Below, piece after piece: positions 18,483 through 27,665 of a stretch of DNA of 64,000 bases. The first letter of the stretch is position 1. The number at the start of each line of letters is the position of its first letter. Below the pieces are notes generated by a model. That model was given only the letters and a program-made list of their open reading frames with translations. It was not told where the DNA came from and made no database searches. Origin of the DNA: Terriglobales bacterium (GTDB taxonomy: Bacteria; Acidobacteriota; Terriglobia; Terriglobales; Acidobacteriaceae); NCBI GenBank assembly GCA_035624455.1, contig DASPRM010000075.1, positions 1-64,000 of the forward strand, in the 5' to 3' direction. The position numbers and the translations under genes are program-made.

Positions 18483-18800
18483 TCAGCTAGCCCGATCGTA
18501 CACCTGCCCAGGCTGCTGGACCGACTTGACGCCGCTGGACGGCTTTGCCGCCGGCCGGTTCCATTCGATTGTGCCGATGCACTGAGTCGCCATATCCACA
18601 CCCCAAATTACCGGCCGCGCTTTCACGCAAAGCGACTCGATGAAGCGACGCTGCCGCGATCCCAGGACATTTTCCGGCAATATGGAAAAATGACGGAATA
18701 TCCACAACAAGCGGACACACTCAAACAAGCTGGGGCGGATGTAATGTACCCCCGTGCGAGTACGCACAACTACGACGCCATGAGCCAGTTTACTCCACAT
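18483..18800 (-). CDS. small hypothetical protein
   Basis: The 105-residue frame contains VHYIRPSLFECVRLLWIFRHF and LPENVLGSRQRRFIESLC, a basic/aromatic pattern that looks like real protein. No family was named with confidence. The opposite strand is also open (18468-18902), so the call is uncertain. Codon positions look somewhat more natural on the minus strand. No signal peptide or cofactor motif was seen. Confidence 0.4.
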   Translation of the reverse strand: MWSKLAHGVVVVRTRTGVHYIRPSLFECVRLLWIFRHFSILPENVLGSRQRRFIESLCVKARPVIWGVDMATQCIGTIEWNRPAAKPSSGVKSVQQPGQVYDRAS

Positions 18801-19039
18801 TCAGATGTCTTCCGGAATACAGGGCTATACGTGGGGGCGAAGTCTGAAATGTACTCCTGCCCAAAAAACGCTGCAAGTGAAATTTGCAAAAAATTGGGCT
18901 AAACCCCACCTTTAACAATCCTATGGTAAGTACGGGTGGAAAACAGCAATTCCAAGTGCGGCGGTGAGAATGGCCGGCTTCGCAGTGGCGCAAGCTCCGG
19001 GTCCCAAGCCGTTCCGAATTCGTCGGGCCACAGCTGAAC

Positions 19040-19411
19040 CTACTTTGCCATGGGAGGAGCGGCCAAGCGTTCCAATTCAGCCATCAGATGGGGCAACCGG
19101 ATCGGCTTGAGCAGAACCAGATCCACCCCCGAGGCCCGCGCTTCCAACTCCGTATGCGAGGTGCTGTAGCCAGTGATCAGGATGATAGGAGCGTGGGGCT
19201 TGCGCTCACGAAAAGCGCGGCTGACTCGCAGCCCGGCGCTGGCCACCAGGCGATCGAGAATCAGGGCAAAGTAGTTTTCCCGTTCCAGAAGCTGCATGGC
19301 TTCAGAGGCACTGGAAGCCTGGTGGACGATCATACCGTTCATTTCCAGGTGACGTGCGATCACCTCACGCACTGCATCGTCGTCCTCAACCAGCAAGACA
19401 TGCCCTGTCAT
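19040..19411 (-). CDS. single-domain response regulator
   Basis: The 123-residue product is a stand-alone receiver domain. It begins HVLLVEDDDAVREVI with the acidic pair, and has the phospho-acceptor Asp in YFALILDRLVAS. The switch Thr is in IILITGYS and the conserved Lys in DLVLLKPIRLP. It has no output domain (CheY-like). The open frame continues upstream to 19738, but the extra residues look non-coding, so the ATG at 19411 was chosen. No cognate kinase is adjacent. Confidence 0.82.
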   Translation of the reverse strand: MTGHVLLVEDDDAVREVIARHLEMNGMIVHQASSASEAMQLLERENYFALILDRLVASAGLRVSRAFRERKPHAPIILITGYSTSHTELEARASGVDLVLLKPIRLPHLMAELERLAAPPMAK

Positions 19412-19789
19412 TAGGGCTATTTTGCCCCTATTTCCGCCGGATTCGCTGGTTACAAGAGTGAGTCGTCCCGCGAGCAAGACCCCCGTAAGTGCTGGCCCCT
19501 TCGGGTGATAGCTGGCGGGCGAATCAAGGTTATGCTTCTTCCAAAATTTCCCCAGGGATGCAAGCGGATTCGGCCGGGGCGAGAGACTGATGGCCGGAAA
19601 AAGGGTTGCTTCCCAGACTGAAACTTTGGTCACCGGCTTGGGGCGGAAGCACCTAGATTCCTCGCAACGGTCTTCCAGGCGACGGGTTCTCACAGGTGGT
19701 AGCAGAAAGCGCAGGACCCGGCACAGAGTGCCGATCAAAACTGCGGTATGGCGGACAAGGTGAACGGGTCGTCAGGAGGGCTGCAGCAT
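19412..19789. other. divergent intergenic region
   Basis: It lies between the minus-strand receiver gene and the plus-strand FecR gene. It is open in some frames but lacks recognisable protein patterns. An AGGAGG ribosome-binding site for the FecR gene ends about 10 nt before its ATG. No other element was recognised. Confidence 0.4.
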
Positions 19790-22513
19790 ATGAAGACCAT
19801 GCGACTGTTTACGATCAGAATCGCGGTGTTTCTGTCAGTGGTATTGGTTGCGTCGACGTTTGCGGAGGACCCGCCATCGCGAGCGGTCCGTTTGCAATAC
19901 GTCACTGGGCAGGTCTCGGTACAACCCGGCGGTGTGAACGACTGGGTTGCCGCCAGCATCAATCGGCCAATAGCAGCCGCCGACCGCGTTTGGACAGACA
20001 AGGATTCCCGCGCCGAGCTTCACCTGGGCACGGCCGCTATACGCATGAACGCCGAAACCAGTCTCACCTTATCCAACCTTACCGACAATACCGTGCAGGT
20101 GGAACTCGATCAGGGCACGCTGAATCTGCGCATTCGGCGCCTATACAGCGGCGAGATCTATGAGGTCGACACGCCCAACCTTGCGTTCACGATTCGCAAA
20201 ACCGGTGTATATCGCTTTGACGTGGATTCTAATGGCGACACTACGAATGTAACCGTATTCAAAGGTGAGGGCGATGCCACCGGCGATGGCCCGGTCGTGC
20301 GAGTTCGTTCTCATGAGCAAGCGCGGTTTATGAGCGGTAAGTCGATGGCGCACCAGCTTGTCTCTGCGCCAGGCTTCGACGGCTTTGACGATTGGTGCCG
20401 TGTCCGCGATGATCGCGAAGACAAATCTGTCTCCGCACACTACGTCTCGCCCGGTGTTCCGGGAGCCGACGATCTGGATGACTACGGCTATTGGCGAACT
20501 ATTCCCCCCTACGGTCCAGTATGGGTACCAACGGCGGTTGTCGCTGGCTGGGCGCCCTATCGTTACGGACACTGGATTTTTGTTGCGCCCTGGGGCTGGA
20601 CTTGGGTGGATGACGCGCCTTGGGGTTACGCCCCCTTCCACTATGGCCGATGGATCTACAACAGCGGATATTGGGGATGGGTACCTGGGCCGGTTGCGGT
20701 ACGCCCGGTGTACGCTCCTGCGCTGGTCGCGTGGGTAGGCGGCGAGCACTGGGGAGTTGGAGTTTCGGTCGGAGTGGGCGCTGGCGTGGGATGGTTTCCG
20801 CTCGGCTACGGTGAACCCTACATTCCCTACTATCATTGCAGCCGCGATTACTTCCACAACGTAAACGTCGCGAACACGCACATAACCAACATCACTTACG
20901 TCACCAACAACTACTACAACAACACGACGAATATTGCCCACATCAAGTACGTCAACCAGGGCGTGCCTGACGGCGTAACCGTGGTGCATCGTCAGGTTAT
21001 GGAGAACTCGCAACCGGTCGCCAGGTCCATCGTGCACGTGGACGCCAGAGAGTACTCTGGGGCCTCGGTGATGGCGGGACCCGGCGTGGATCCCTCCAGG
21101 CACAGCGTGCTGGGGATGCATGCGGGCGCACCTTCAGCAGCGCCGCCAGCTCACGTGATTTCGCGGCCAGTAGTGTCACGCATTGCTCCTCCGCCGCGGC
21201 CAGCTCCGTTCCGGGAAATTGAAAAGGACCGGGATGGCGACAGAGATCGAGACAAGGACAGAGGTCAAGGCGGGCACTTCGGCAATCCAGATCGCAACGA
21301 ACCCGCCGGGCATGCTCCAGGGCGGCAGTCCGAGCCGGCAAATGCGAACAATGCTCCGCCATTTCGGCGAGATAACGAAAATCCTCACACTGGAGATTCC
21401 GCCGAAAATCCGTCGGGAAAGAACAACGCTAATCCTTCGGCTTCAATGCCACACCCCACAAAAACAAACGAGGGTCGTGAGCAGCAGGCGACCGATCCTG
21501 ATCATGGACGCAGATATCCGCATCCTCCGGACCACGATACCGACCGGCCAGACCAGTCGGCTGGCAACAACAGGCATAACGGAAATAACGGGAACAACGC
21601 GGACCATCCTGCTTCCAGTCCCTCTCGGAACGACGACGCTCGCGGTGATAACAACTCATCGCAACGTCCGGTGAACGCCGGTAATGAACACAACACCCCA
21701 CATCCTCCGGACCACGATACCGACCGGCCAGACCAGTCGGCTGGCAACAACGGGCATAACGGAAATAACGGGAACAACGCGGACCATCCTGCTTCCAGTC
21801 CCTCTCGGAACGACGACGCTCGCGGTGATAACAACTCATCGCAACGTCCGATGAACGCCGGTAATGAACACAACACTCCACATCCTCCGGACCGCGATAC
21901 GGACCGGCAAGGCCAGTCGGCTGGCAATAACGGGCATAACGGAAATAACGGGAACAGTGCTGGGCAGGCTGCTTCCAATCCCTCTCGGAACGACGACTCG
22001 GCCCGCGGCAACAGCCCCCCGCCGCAACCCGCCGCCAATGGCGGTAATGGACACACAATTCCGCGTCCGCCCGAACGAGGCTTCGGCCGTGGTATGGACA
22101 CTCCGGACAATACCGTGAGCCATAACGCGAGCCAGCCCGCGCCCAGCCCGAAAAATGACGACACGCGGCGCAATAAATCTGCGCCTGCTCCGCCGGCGAG
22201 CGCCCAAATTCGCTCGGCGCCTCGGCCTCCGGAGCGGAGCATGGATCGGGCGGATACTCGCGGCAATTCGTCTCAGCCTGCGGCCAATGTTCCAAAGAAC
22301 AACGGCAATAACGGCCCTTCGCGTCCGAACCAGGGAGCAACGCGCACGAACGTCTCCATGGATCGACCAACGCCTCATGTAGACCACAGTGCGCCCGCTC
22401 CGCCAGCGCAGCACAACACAAGCTCGCCAGCGCCGCACAGTGCTCCGGCGGAGCAGCACCACGCTTCTCCTCCGTCGCACGATTCCAAACCAGCTCAACA
22501 TGAGGGAAAATAA
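19790..22513 (+). CDS. exported FecR-domain / DUF6600 protein with Asn/Pro-rich tandem-repeat tail
   Basis: The 907-residue protein has a signal peptide (AVFLSVVLVASTFAED). A FecR-like domain follows (about 40-190: VRLQYVTGQVSVQPGG, EVDTPNLAFTIRKTGVYRFDV). An aromatic GYW/PYGPVW-rich DUF6600-type region spans about 220-350 (YGRWIYNSGYWGWVPGPVA). The second half is disordered, rich in Asn, Pro, Asp and Ser, and holds 60-residue tandem repeats. The ATG at 19790 was chosen because AGGAGG lies about 10 nt upstream. It is probably periplasmic or surface-attached; the function is unknown. Confidence 0.85.
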   Translation: MKTMRLFTIRIAVFLSVVLVASTFAEDPPSRAVRLQYVTGQVSVQPGGVNDWVAASINRPIAAADRVWTDKDSRAELHLGTAAIRMNAETSLTLSNLTDNTVQVELDQGTLNLRIRRLYSGEIYEVDTPNLAFTIRKTGVYRFDVDSNGDTTNVTVFKGEGDATGDGPVVRVRSHEQARFMSGKSMAHQLVSAPGFDGFDDWCRVRDDREDKSVSAHYVSPGVPGADDLDDYGYWRTIPPYGPVWVPTAVVAGWAPYRYGHWIFVAPWGWTWVDDAPWGYAPFHYGRWIYNSGYWGWVPGPVAVRPVYAPALVAWVGGEHWGVGVSVGVGAGVGWFPLGYGEPYIPYYHCSRDYFHNVNVANTHITNITYVTNNYYNNTTNIAHIKYVNQGVPDGVTVVHRQVMENSQPVARSIVHVDAREYSGASVMAGPGVDPSRHSVLGMHAGAPSAAPPAHVISRPVVSRIAPPPRPAPFREIEKDRDGDRDRDKDRGQGGHFGNPDRNEPAGHAPGRQSEPANANNAPPFRRDNENPHTGDSAENPSGKNNANPSASMPHPTKTNEGREQQATDPDHGRRYPHPPDHDTDRPDQSAGNNRHNGNNGNNADHPASSPSRNDDARGDNNSSQRPVNAGNEHNTPHPPDHDTDRPDQSAGNNGHNGNNGNNADHPASSPSRNDDARGDNNSSQRPMNAGNEHNTPHPPDRDTDRQGQSAGNNGHNGNNGNSAGQAASNPSRNDDSARGNSPPPQPAANGGNGHTIPRPPERGFGRGMDTPDNTVSHNASQPAPSPKNDDTRRNKSAPAPPASAQIRSAPRPPERSMDRADTRGNSSQPAANVPKNNGNNGPSRPNQGATRTNVSMDRPTPHVDHSAPAPPAQHNTSSPAPHSAPAEQHHASPPSHDSKPAQHEGK
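21541..22020 (+). repeat. 180-bp tandem repeats inside the FecR/DUF6600 gene
   Basis: Two nearly identical 180-bp units (21541-21720 and 21721-21900) differ at only a few positions. A third diverged partial unit follows (21901 to about 22020). Each encodes a 60-residue block containing NGNNGNNADHPASS and NAGNEHNTPHPPD. The near identity of the first two points to recent duplication, and copy number may vary between strains. Confidence 0.9.
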
Positions 22514-22533
22514 ATCCTGATCCGGTTCCGAAT

Positions 22534-22555
22534 GCCGGGCCGACAGTGGCCCGGC
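22534..22555 (+). terminator. hairpin after the FecR/DUF6600 gene
   Basis: GCCGGGCC pairs perfectly with GGCCCGGC around a six-base loop, 20 bp after the stop codon. There is no T-tract, so termination efficiency is uncertain. Confidence 0.55.
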
Positions 22556-22565
22556 AGTCGGAAGA

Positions 22566-22592
22566 AAGCATTCAGCAATCAGCATTCAGCAG
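22566..22592. repeat. dispersed TCAGCAATCAGC-type repeat
   Basis: The run ATTCAGCAATCAGCATTCAGC closely resembles the units at 151-302, far away in the same window. This supports a dispersed non-coding repeat family. Confidence 0.6.
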
Positions 22593-22704
22593 ATCCGCGA
22601 GTTTCCGCGGCCCCGGAATGAATATTGCTTCCGTAAACCTTGATTCCTCTTCCCGCGCACACCATCTGAGTGTCAAATAGCCAGTTCGCCCGGAGGTTCG
22701 CCGC

Positions 22705-23688
22705 GTGGAATACGTAAATCTGGGCAGTGCTGGTCTGAAAGTATCGCGCCTTGCCCTTGGGATGATGACGTATGGAAGCTCGAAGTGGCGTCCCTGGGTG
22801 CTGAATGAAGCCGACAGCCGGCCCTTCATTCAGCGCGCGCTGGAACTGGGAATCAACTTTTTCGACACAGCAGACATGTACTCGTTGGGTGAAAGCGAGG
22901 CCGTACTCGGACGCGCCTTGAAAGACTCTGGCGTAGGCCGCGAGAAGGTGGTCGTGGCCACCAAGGTCTTCTTCCCCATGGGAGAGGATCCCAATCAGAA
23001 AGGCCTCTCGCGCAAGCACATCGTGCTCTCGATTGAAGCCAGCCTGCGCCGGCTGAACATGGACTATGTTGATCTCTATCAGATTCACCGCTTCGATCCC
23101 GATACCCCCATCGACGAAACTCTGGAAGCGCTCAATGACGTTCTGCGCGCCGGAAAAGCGCTCTACCTGGGAGCATCCTCGATGTACGCCTGGCAGTTTG
23201 CGCGGATAATCTACACTGCCGAGCGGCTCGGAGGTCCACGCTTTGTGAGCATGCAGAACCACTACAACCTGGTCTATCGTGAAGAAGAGCGCGAGATGAT
23301 TCCGTTCTGCCGCGCAGAAGGTATCGCGGTGCTTCCCTGGAGTCCTTTAGCCCGTGGCTTCGTCATGGGCAATCGCAACCGCGAAGACTTCGGTGACACG
23401 CAACGAGCCAAGACGGACGACTACGCTCACAAGTTGTACTACCGGGACAGCGATTTCAAGATCGTCGAGCGAGTAACGGAAATCGCCTCCCGACGTGGAG
23501 TGTCCAACGCGCAGATTGCGCTCGCCTGGTTGTTGCAACAGCCAGGCGTGACCGCGCCAATCATTGGAGCGAGCAAGCTGTCACAGCTGGAAGATCTAGT
23601 CCAGGGGCTGAGTCTCAGGTTGGACGAAGCCGAAGTTAAGGCACTGTCTGAGCTTTATGAGCCGCATCCCGTGTTGGGGCATCATTAA
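22705..23688 (+). CDS. aldo/keto reductase
   Basis: The 327-residue protein is an NADPH-dependent aldo/keto reductase with a TIM-barrel fold. The catalytic set is visible: Asp in INFFDTADMYSLGESE, Tyr in the same MYS stretch, Lys in VVVATKVFF and His in YVDLYQIHRFD. Cofactor-binding GASKLSQLEDLVQ lies near the end. It is closest to the YajO/IolS-like group. The GTG start is supported by CGGAGG 8 nt upstream. The 3' end overlaps the convergent ceramidase-like gene by 53 bp. Confidence 0.92.
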   Translation: MEYVNLGSAGLKVSRLALGMMTYGSSKWRPWVLNEADSRPFIQRALELGINFFDTADMYSLGESEAVLGRALKDSGVGREKVVVATKVFFPMGEDPNQKGLSRKHIVLSIEASLRRLNMDYVDLYQIHRFDPDTPIDETLEALNDVLRAGKALYLGASSMYAWQFARIIYTAERLGGPRFVSMQNHYNLVYREEEREMIPFCRAEGIAVLPWSPLARGFVMGNRNREDFGDTQRAKTDDYAHKLYYRDSDFKIVERVTEIASRRGVSNAQIALAWLLQQPGVTAPIIGASKLSQLEDLVQGLSLRLDEAEVKALSELYEPHPVLGHH

Positions 23689-24466
23689 TGTTGACCAAGA
23701 TCGGCCTTCTCAAGCTGATCATTCTAAGTATCCACCAGCCTCCTGCGGCTGCAGCTAGATGTTTAAGCGTGTGTCCACTCACGATATGACGGACGACAAA
23801 AACCTGCCTGTCAAAGGTCTCTAGTATTTTTGCCAGTAAATAGAACCCCACAGCGAATCCAAAATCGTATCTACGAGTATAGTGCCCTGGTACAACAAGC
23901 ATTAGCAGGACTACAAGCACGGCATAGGCTTGCACGGCGACATAAAAGCGCAGGTCGCCAGCCCCGCGCAACTCACTCTGCCACCACTGAAACACGCTCC
24001 ACCCTCCGATCGCCAGGAGCACAGGTAGGAGCCACAATCCGGCCGCCAAACTGATCCTCTCGGCGATTAATGCCGCGACTAACGCCGCAAAAACGATAGT
24101 CATTGGCAACCGATCCCATACCAGCCGCGTGTTGTCCGGAGCCAGATGGTAGTAAGCCGACCCAAAGGCAGTAAGGAACAACCCGAAGCACATGACGGCG
24201 TATGGCCATTTCTCGCGCGAATCAACGAATACTCTCGGTTCGCCTGGACGAACACTCCCAAAAATGAGCTTCAGACCGAACAACCCTATTATTGCGAAGG
24301 CGATGTTCGAGATCACATTGCCAAAATTGGGGACTCCCAGCCATGATCTTTGATCGGCAAAATCGTGATAGCTTTGCGGCTGCGGGAGCCTAGGCAAGAG
24401 TAAAGCTGCCGCCGTCACAATCGCTGTCAGGATTAGCAACGCCAGGGCTGCTTTTTTCCCCGACAT
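23636..24466 (-). CDS. ceramidase-like (CREST) integral membrane protein
   Basis: The 276-residue protein has about seven hydrophobic segments and the CREST-type alkaline ceramidase pattern. That pattern includes YHDFADQRSWLGVPNFGNVISN, GSAYYHLAPDNTRLVWDRLPMT (metal-binding His and Ser-x3-His-like set) and SGHTLKHLAAAAGGWW. Family members are membrane hydrolases of the ceramidase/adiponectin-receptor superfamily; the bacterial substrate is unknown. Its end overlaps the convergent aldo/keto reductase. Confidence 0.75.
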   Translation of the reverse strand: MSGKKAALALLILTAIVTAAALLLPRLPQPQSYHDFADQRSWLGVPNFGNVISNIAFAIIGLFGLKLIFGSVRPGEPRVFVDSREKWPYAVMCFGLFLTAFGSAYYHLAPDNTRLVWDRLPMTIVFAALVAALIAERISLAAGLWLLPVLLAIGGWSVFQWWQSELRGAGDLRFYVAVQAYAVLVVLLMLVVPGHYTRRYDFGFAVGFYLLAKILETFDRQVFVVRHIVSGHTLKHLAAAAGGWWILRMISLRRPILVNINDAPTRDAAHKAQTVP

Positions 24467-24546
24467 AAATGCAGATGAGTATAGCTGCCCTGCGAGCCTG
24501 TCCCAGCCAGAATCGATCAGTCAGGAAAGCGGCTAGAATATTCACC

Positions 24547-25206
24547 ATGCCGGCTGAAACGGATCAACCTCCTCCACCAACTTCGTCCCGTCCTGTGGGT
24601 GTCCTTGTGGTTACGGGACTACTGTCGGCGGCCCTCGGCGCTCTGCTAGTGCTCGCCGTTCACAATAAACAAGCTACAGCCTGGGAGCACTTGTGGTCCG
24701 CGGCTATCGCAAGAACCAGCCAGATCGACCTGAGTCAGCCAGCCGTTGTTAATCGCATTCAGCAATTGAAACGGTTGGAAACAGTCAGCTACAACATGGA
24801 AAAGATCGTATCCGGCCAGCGGGAGGGCAAATTGCTGCCCGATTTTATGGTAGGCGATCGCCTGCTGCTGGTGGCGCATGGTGAAGTTATCGCCGGAGTG
24901 GATTTCAGCCAATTGCAGGCGGCAGATGTTTCGGTGCATGGAAAGGAGGTGCGGCTACACCTACCTGAATCACGAGTACTTCTGACTCGCCTCGATAATC
25001 AAAGTACGCGCGTTTACTCACGGGAAACCGGCCTGTTCGTGGCCGTGGACCCAAATCTTGAAACGGAAGTTCGTCAGAGCGCGGAGCGTCGACTTCTGGA
25101 GTCTGCGCTAGACGACGGCATTCTTAATATTGCTCGCCAGAATGCTCAGACTGCATTGACCGGAGTTCTCACGGGGTTGGGATTCACGAAGGTTGACTTC
25201 GACTAA
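24547..25206 (+). CDS. membrane-anchored DUF4230 protein
   Basis: The 219-residue product has an N-terminal membrane anchor (GVLVVTGLLSAALGALLVL) followed by a soluble domain. That domain matches the DUF4230 pattern: LKRLETVSYNMEKIVSG, LLLVAHGEVIAGVDFSQL, TRVYSRETGLF and the ending LTGLGFTKVDFD. The function of the family is unknown. The ATG at 24547 gives a normal N-terminus; the frame is open from 24469. Confidence 0.78.
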   Translation: MPAETDQPPPPTSSRPVGVLVVTGLLSAALGALLVLAVHNKQATAWEHLWSAAIARTSQIDLSQPAVVNRIQQLKRLETVSYNMEKIVSGQREGKLLPDFMVGDRLLLVAHGEVIAGVDFSQLQAADVSVHGKEVRLHLPESRVLLTRLDNQSTRVYSRETGLFVAVDPNLETEVRQSAERRLLESALDDGILNIARQNAQTALTGVLTGLGFTKVDFD

Positions 25207-25600
25207 CCGGGGCACTTCTGCCTCACGGTCAAACGCCTGTTCGACCTTTCGCAATTGTTGTCGATCTTCGTCTAATCCTGATTGCTCATTGCCATCCATG
25301 GCGTGGCTCGGCCTGACATCGTTCGCCTTCAGCCGAGCCCAAGGCAGGGAAACGATAAAAACCTGCGCCGCCACTGGGGTTCTAAGATGTCCAATTTACG
25401 CCTTGCTATCGCCCATTCGTGGCCACAATCCTACAGCTGCCTTCCTTTTTCTATAGATGGTTTACCTGATCGACGCGTCCGCTGAGCGACTTTAGTCTGA
25501 CGGCGGTGCGATTCTCCAGGTGCCAGCGATCGTGAGATAGCCGCGATCATGGCGAGCGCCTCCCTGGCAGGCCGCAAGTCCACGCGAAAGGAGTTCGGCG
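25207..25600. other. intergenic region
   Basis: About 390 bp with no convincing gene on either strand. It ends with GAAAGGAG, the ribosome-binding site of the small membrane peptide that follows. Confidence 0.4.
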
Positions 25601-25753
25601 ATGCTTTGGACAATCTTTGTGATTCTATTGATTCTGTGGCTGTTAGGGCTAGTGAGCTCATATACCTTTGGAGGCTTTATTCACATCCTGCTGCTGATCG
25701 CGGTGGTGGTGCTGATCCTCCAACTGGTTCAAGGACGCAGGCCTGTGGTTTAG
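25601..25753 (+). CDS. small membrane protein, lmo0937 family
   Basis: The 50-residue peptide starts MLWTIFVILLILWLLGLVSS and contains a second hydrophobic run (HILLLIAVVVLILQLV). It ends with a basic tail, which fits the short lmo0937-type membrane proteins common in acidobacteria. GAAAGGAG lies 8 nt before the ATG, and a strong terminator follows. Function unknown; such peptides are often linked to envelope stress. Confidence 0.8.
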   Translation: MLWTIFVILLILWLLGLVSSYTFGGFIHILLLIAVVVLILQLVQGRRPVV

Positions 25754-25805
25754 CCGGTATTTGAGAGGAAGCGCGGCCACAACATAGGTTTCTATGGCGC
25801 CAGAA

Positions 25806-25841
25806 AAAGGAGACGACCATTGCGAGATGGTGGTCTCCTTT
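25806..25841 (+). terminator. strong hairpin terminator
   Basis: AAAGGAGACGACCAT (25806-25820) pairs with ATGGTGGTCTCCTTT (25827-25841) with one mismatch around a six-base loop. The stem's A-rich and T-rich flanks allow it to work on both strands, serving the small membrane peptide and, from the other side, the rlpA gene. Confidence 0.8.
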
Positions 25842-25880
25842 GGTTTCTAAAACTGAATAAATTTCTATAAGGCACGCCGT

Positions 25881-26360
25881 TCATGGCAGCCGAGTAACCC
25901 GCGCAGCCCTTGCCATAGTTACTGGGCCAATCACGTCCAACCTCACGCGTTGAATGCCCTTAGTTTCCAGGTCTAGAGCCCGGGCTGCCGCGTAGGAAAG
26001 ATCGATGATTCTGCCATCGACGACTGGCCCGCGGTCATTGACGCGGACGACTACCGACCTATGATTAGCCAGATTGGTAACTCGGACATGGGTGCCTAGC
26101 GGCAGTGACGGATGCGCCGCCGTGTATTCGTACATGTTGAACACTTCTCCGCTGGCCGTGAGTCTGCCTTGAAATTGCCGACCGTACCAGGACGCAATCC
26201 CAACCTGGAAGAGCCTCCAACGACCCATGGGTGCCTGATTGGCAGCTGCCCAAAGGCTCCCGGTGAGATAAGTTGGGAGACCGCATGTCAGGATGGCAGT
26301 GACTGCGATTAGGGCGGCTTTTACACAGCAACGAAGAACTCTGGCATGCACCGTTTCCAT
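25881..26360 (-). CDS. rlpA: RlpA-like septal ring lytic transglycosylase
   Basis: The 159-residue protein has an N-terminal signal segment. The double-psi beta-barrel of RlpA follows: GIASWYGRQFQGRLTASGE, AAHPSLPLGTHVRVTNL, VVVRVNDRGPVVDGRIIDLS and AARALDLETKGIQRVRLDVI. The conserved catalytic Asp of lytic RlpA proteins lies in the VNDRGP motif. No SPOR domain is present, so this is a short form. It is presumed periplasmic and active on peptidoglycan. Confidence 0.88.
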   Translation of the reverse strand: METVHARVLRCCVKAALIAVTAILTCGLPTYLTGSLWAAANQAPMGRWRLFQVGIASWYGRQFQGRLTASGEVFNMYEYTAAHPSLPLGTHVRVTNLANHRSVVVRVNDRGPVVDGRIIDLSYAAARALDLETKGIQRVRLDVIGPVTMARAARVTRLP

Positions 26361-26535
26361 GCTCTTAACGCTAGCGGTTCTAAGTGGCGGGCTACATCGG
26401 GGACTTGGCGTAGCGAGCTTGGAAACAATCCATATGTAATTAGTGGATTAAGAAGGTAATAGATGCACACTCCCGCAAGCCGGGCCTATGTGCTCAATGG
26501 GTTAGGGGAGGACAAGGATTGCCGCCATTGCCTCG

Positions 26536-27237
26536 CTAACCAGCGCGCCTAAGGCTTTTCCCCGATCCCAGTCCTTCGACTGCTTTGATCAGTTCTGCAA
26601 CGTTCTTGAGATCTCCGATGAAGAGTCGCAGTTCGCGGTCCCGCGCAGCAGAGTCAGGCGCGCGCAGGATCGAGGAAGGATGGACTGTTGCAACCACCTT
26701 CGGAGCCAAGTCGGAGGGCACCGCCTGGCCTCGCATTCGCAAGACACTGAAGCTGCGCCCCAACAGGGTCTGAGCTGCTGTAGCTCCTAAGACCACCAGC
26801 ACGTGAGGCCTCACCACAGCAAGCTCCGCATTTAGCCACGGACGGCAAGCGGTTACGTGGAAGGAACGCGGCTTTTTATGAATTCTGCGTTTCCCACGCG
26901 CATCCAACTGCCAATGAAAATGTTTCACCACGTTGGTAACGTAGACGTCCTTACGATCAATTCCGGCTGAGCTCAGTGCTTGATCCAGCAGCCGCCCCGC
27001 TGGCCCGACAAACGGCTTGCCCGCGAGATCCTCGCGGTCTCCAGGCTGCTCTCCCACAAACATTACCTTCGCATGTGGGCTTCCCTCGCCAAAGACGGTC
27101 TGCGTCGCCATTTTCCAGAGCTCGCAGGCTTTGCAGGTAGCGGCAGCTCGGCGGAGGTTTGCCAGGGTCGGGTGCTCGGGGATCAGCTCTGCGGCTGTGC
27201 CCGGGTGAAGTACGGCAACTTCGCTTAATTTGGACAT
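26536..27237 (-). CDS. udgX: UdgX-type uracil-DNA glycosylase
   Basis: The 233-residue protein belongs to the family 4-like uracil-DNA glycosylases. [24 protein letters not shown] is motif 1, and [10 protein letters not shown] is motif 2. The insert GKRRIHKKP (KRRIH at 116-120) is the hallmark of UdgX, whose His forms a covalent bond with DNA at the uracil site. Iron-sulphur ligands include Cys35, Cys38 and Cys131. UdgX is known from actinobacteria and others. No operon partner is visible. Confidence 0.9.
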   Translation of the reverse strand: MSKLSEVAVLHPGTAAELIPEHPTLANLRRAAATCKACELWKMATQTVFGEGSPHAKVMFVGEQPGDREDLAGKPFVGPAGRLLDQALSSAGIDRKDVYVTNVVKHFHWQLDARGKRRIHKKPRSFHVTACRPWLNAELAVVRPHVLVVLGATAAQTLLGRSFSVLRMRGQAVPSDLAPKVVATVHPSSILRAPDSAARDRELRLFIGDLKNVAELIKAVEGLGSGKSLRRAG

Positions 27238-27665
27238 AAATGTGACCGTCAGGCGCCTCCAGTTCTCTAACGCTTATAGATGCCGCTGGCCGGCTTCCAA
27301 TGCGTCTCAACTATGAGCATGAATCTTTACGCGGGAGATACAGTACCCAGGGTATTGGTGGCGGCGTTCGGATAGGTTTAATTTTGATCGCTCGGTAGTG
27401 TGGAGCACATTGCGGTAGGTGCAGCTAAGAGGTGGCCTGTAGTTTGACGCCTGACTTTCCGTAACGGGTACGCGTAAAAATTACACCAACTCACATTCTG
27501 CGCTGCTCTTAAACCTACCCAGTATCAGGGACTTCGCTTTTGGCAACCTCGATGCAGCCGTCATTTAAAAGCATCGTATGTGATGAAGCACATTGATCGA
27601 CGCAGGTCAGTGCTTATGCATGAATTAAGCGTGCACAACCCTGCTGAGTTCCTGGAGGAACGTGG
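27238..27665. other. divergent intergenic region udgX / response regulator
   Basis: About 430 bp without a supported gene. A good ribosome-binding site GGAGGA lies 8 nt before the response-regulator ATG. Promoters for both flanking genes are expected here; none could be named. Confidence 0.4.

Noticed and set aside
18468-18902. 144-residue plus-strand frame
   Set aside because: No recognisable domain; the opposing minus-strand frame looks slightly more protein-like, and both are uncertain.
21541-22020. CRISPR-like regular repeats
   Set aside because: The unit is 180 bp, coding and contiguous without spacers, so it is a protein-coding tandem repeat.
20141-22585. Long minus-strand frames opposite the FecR/DUF6600 gene
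   Set aside because: They mirror low-complexity and tandem-repeat coding on the plus strand and have no protein pattern of their own.
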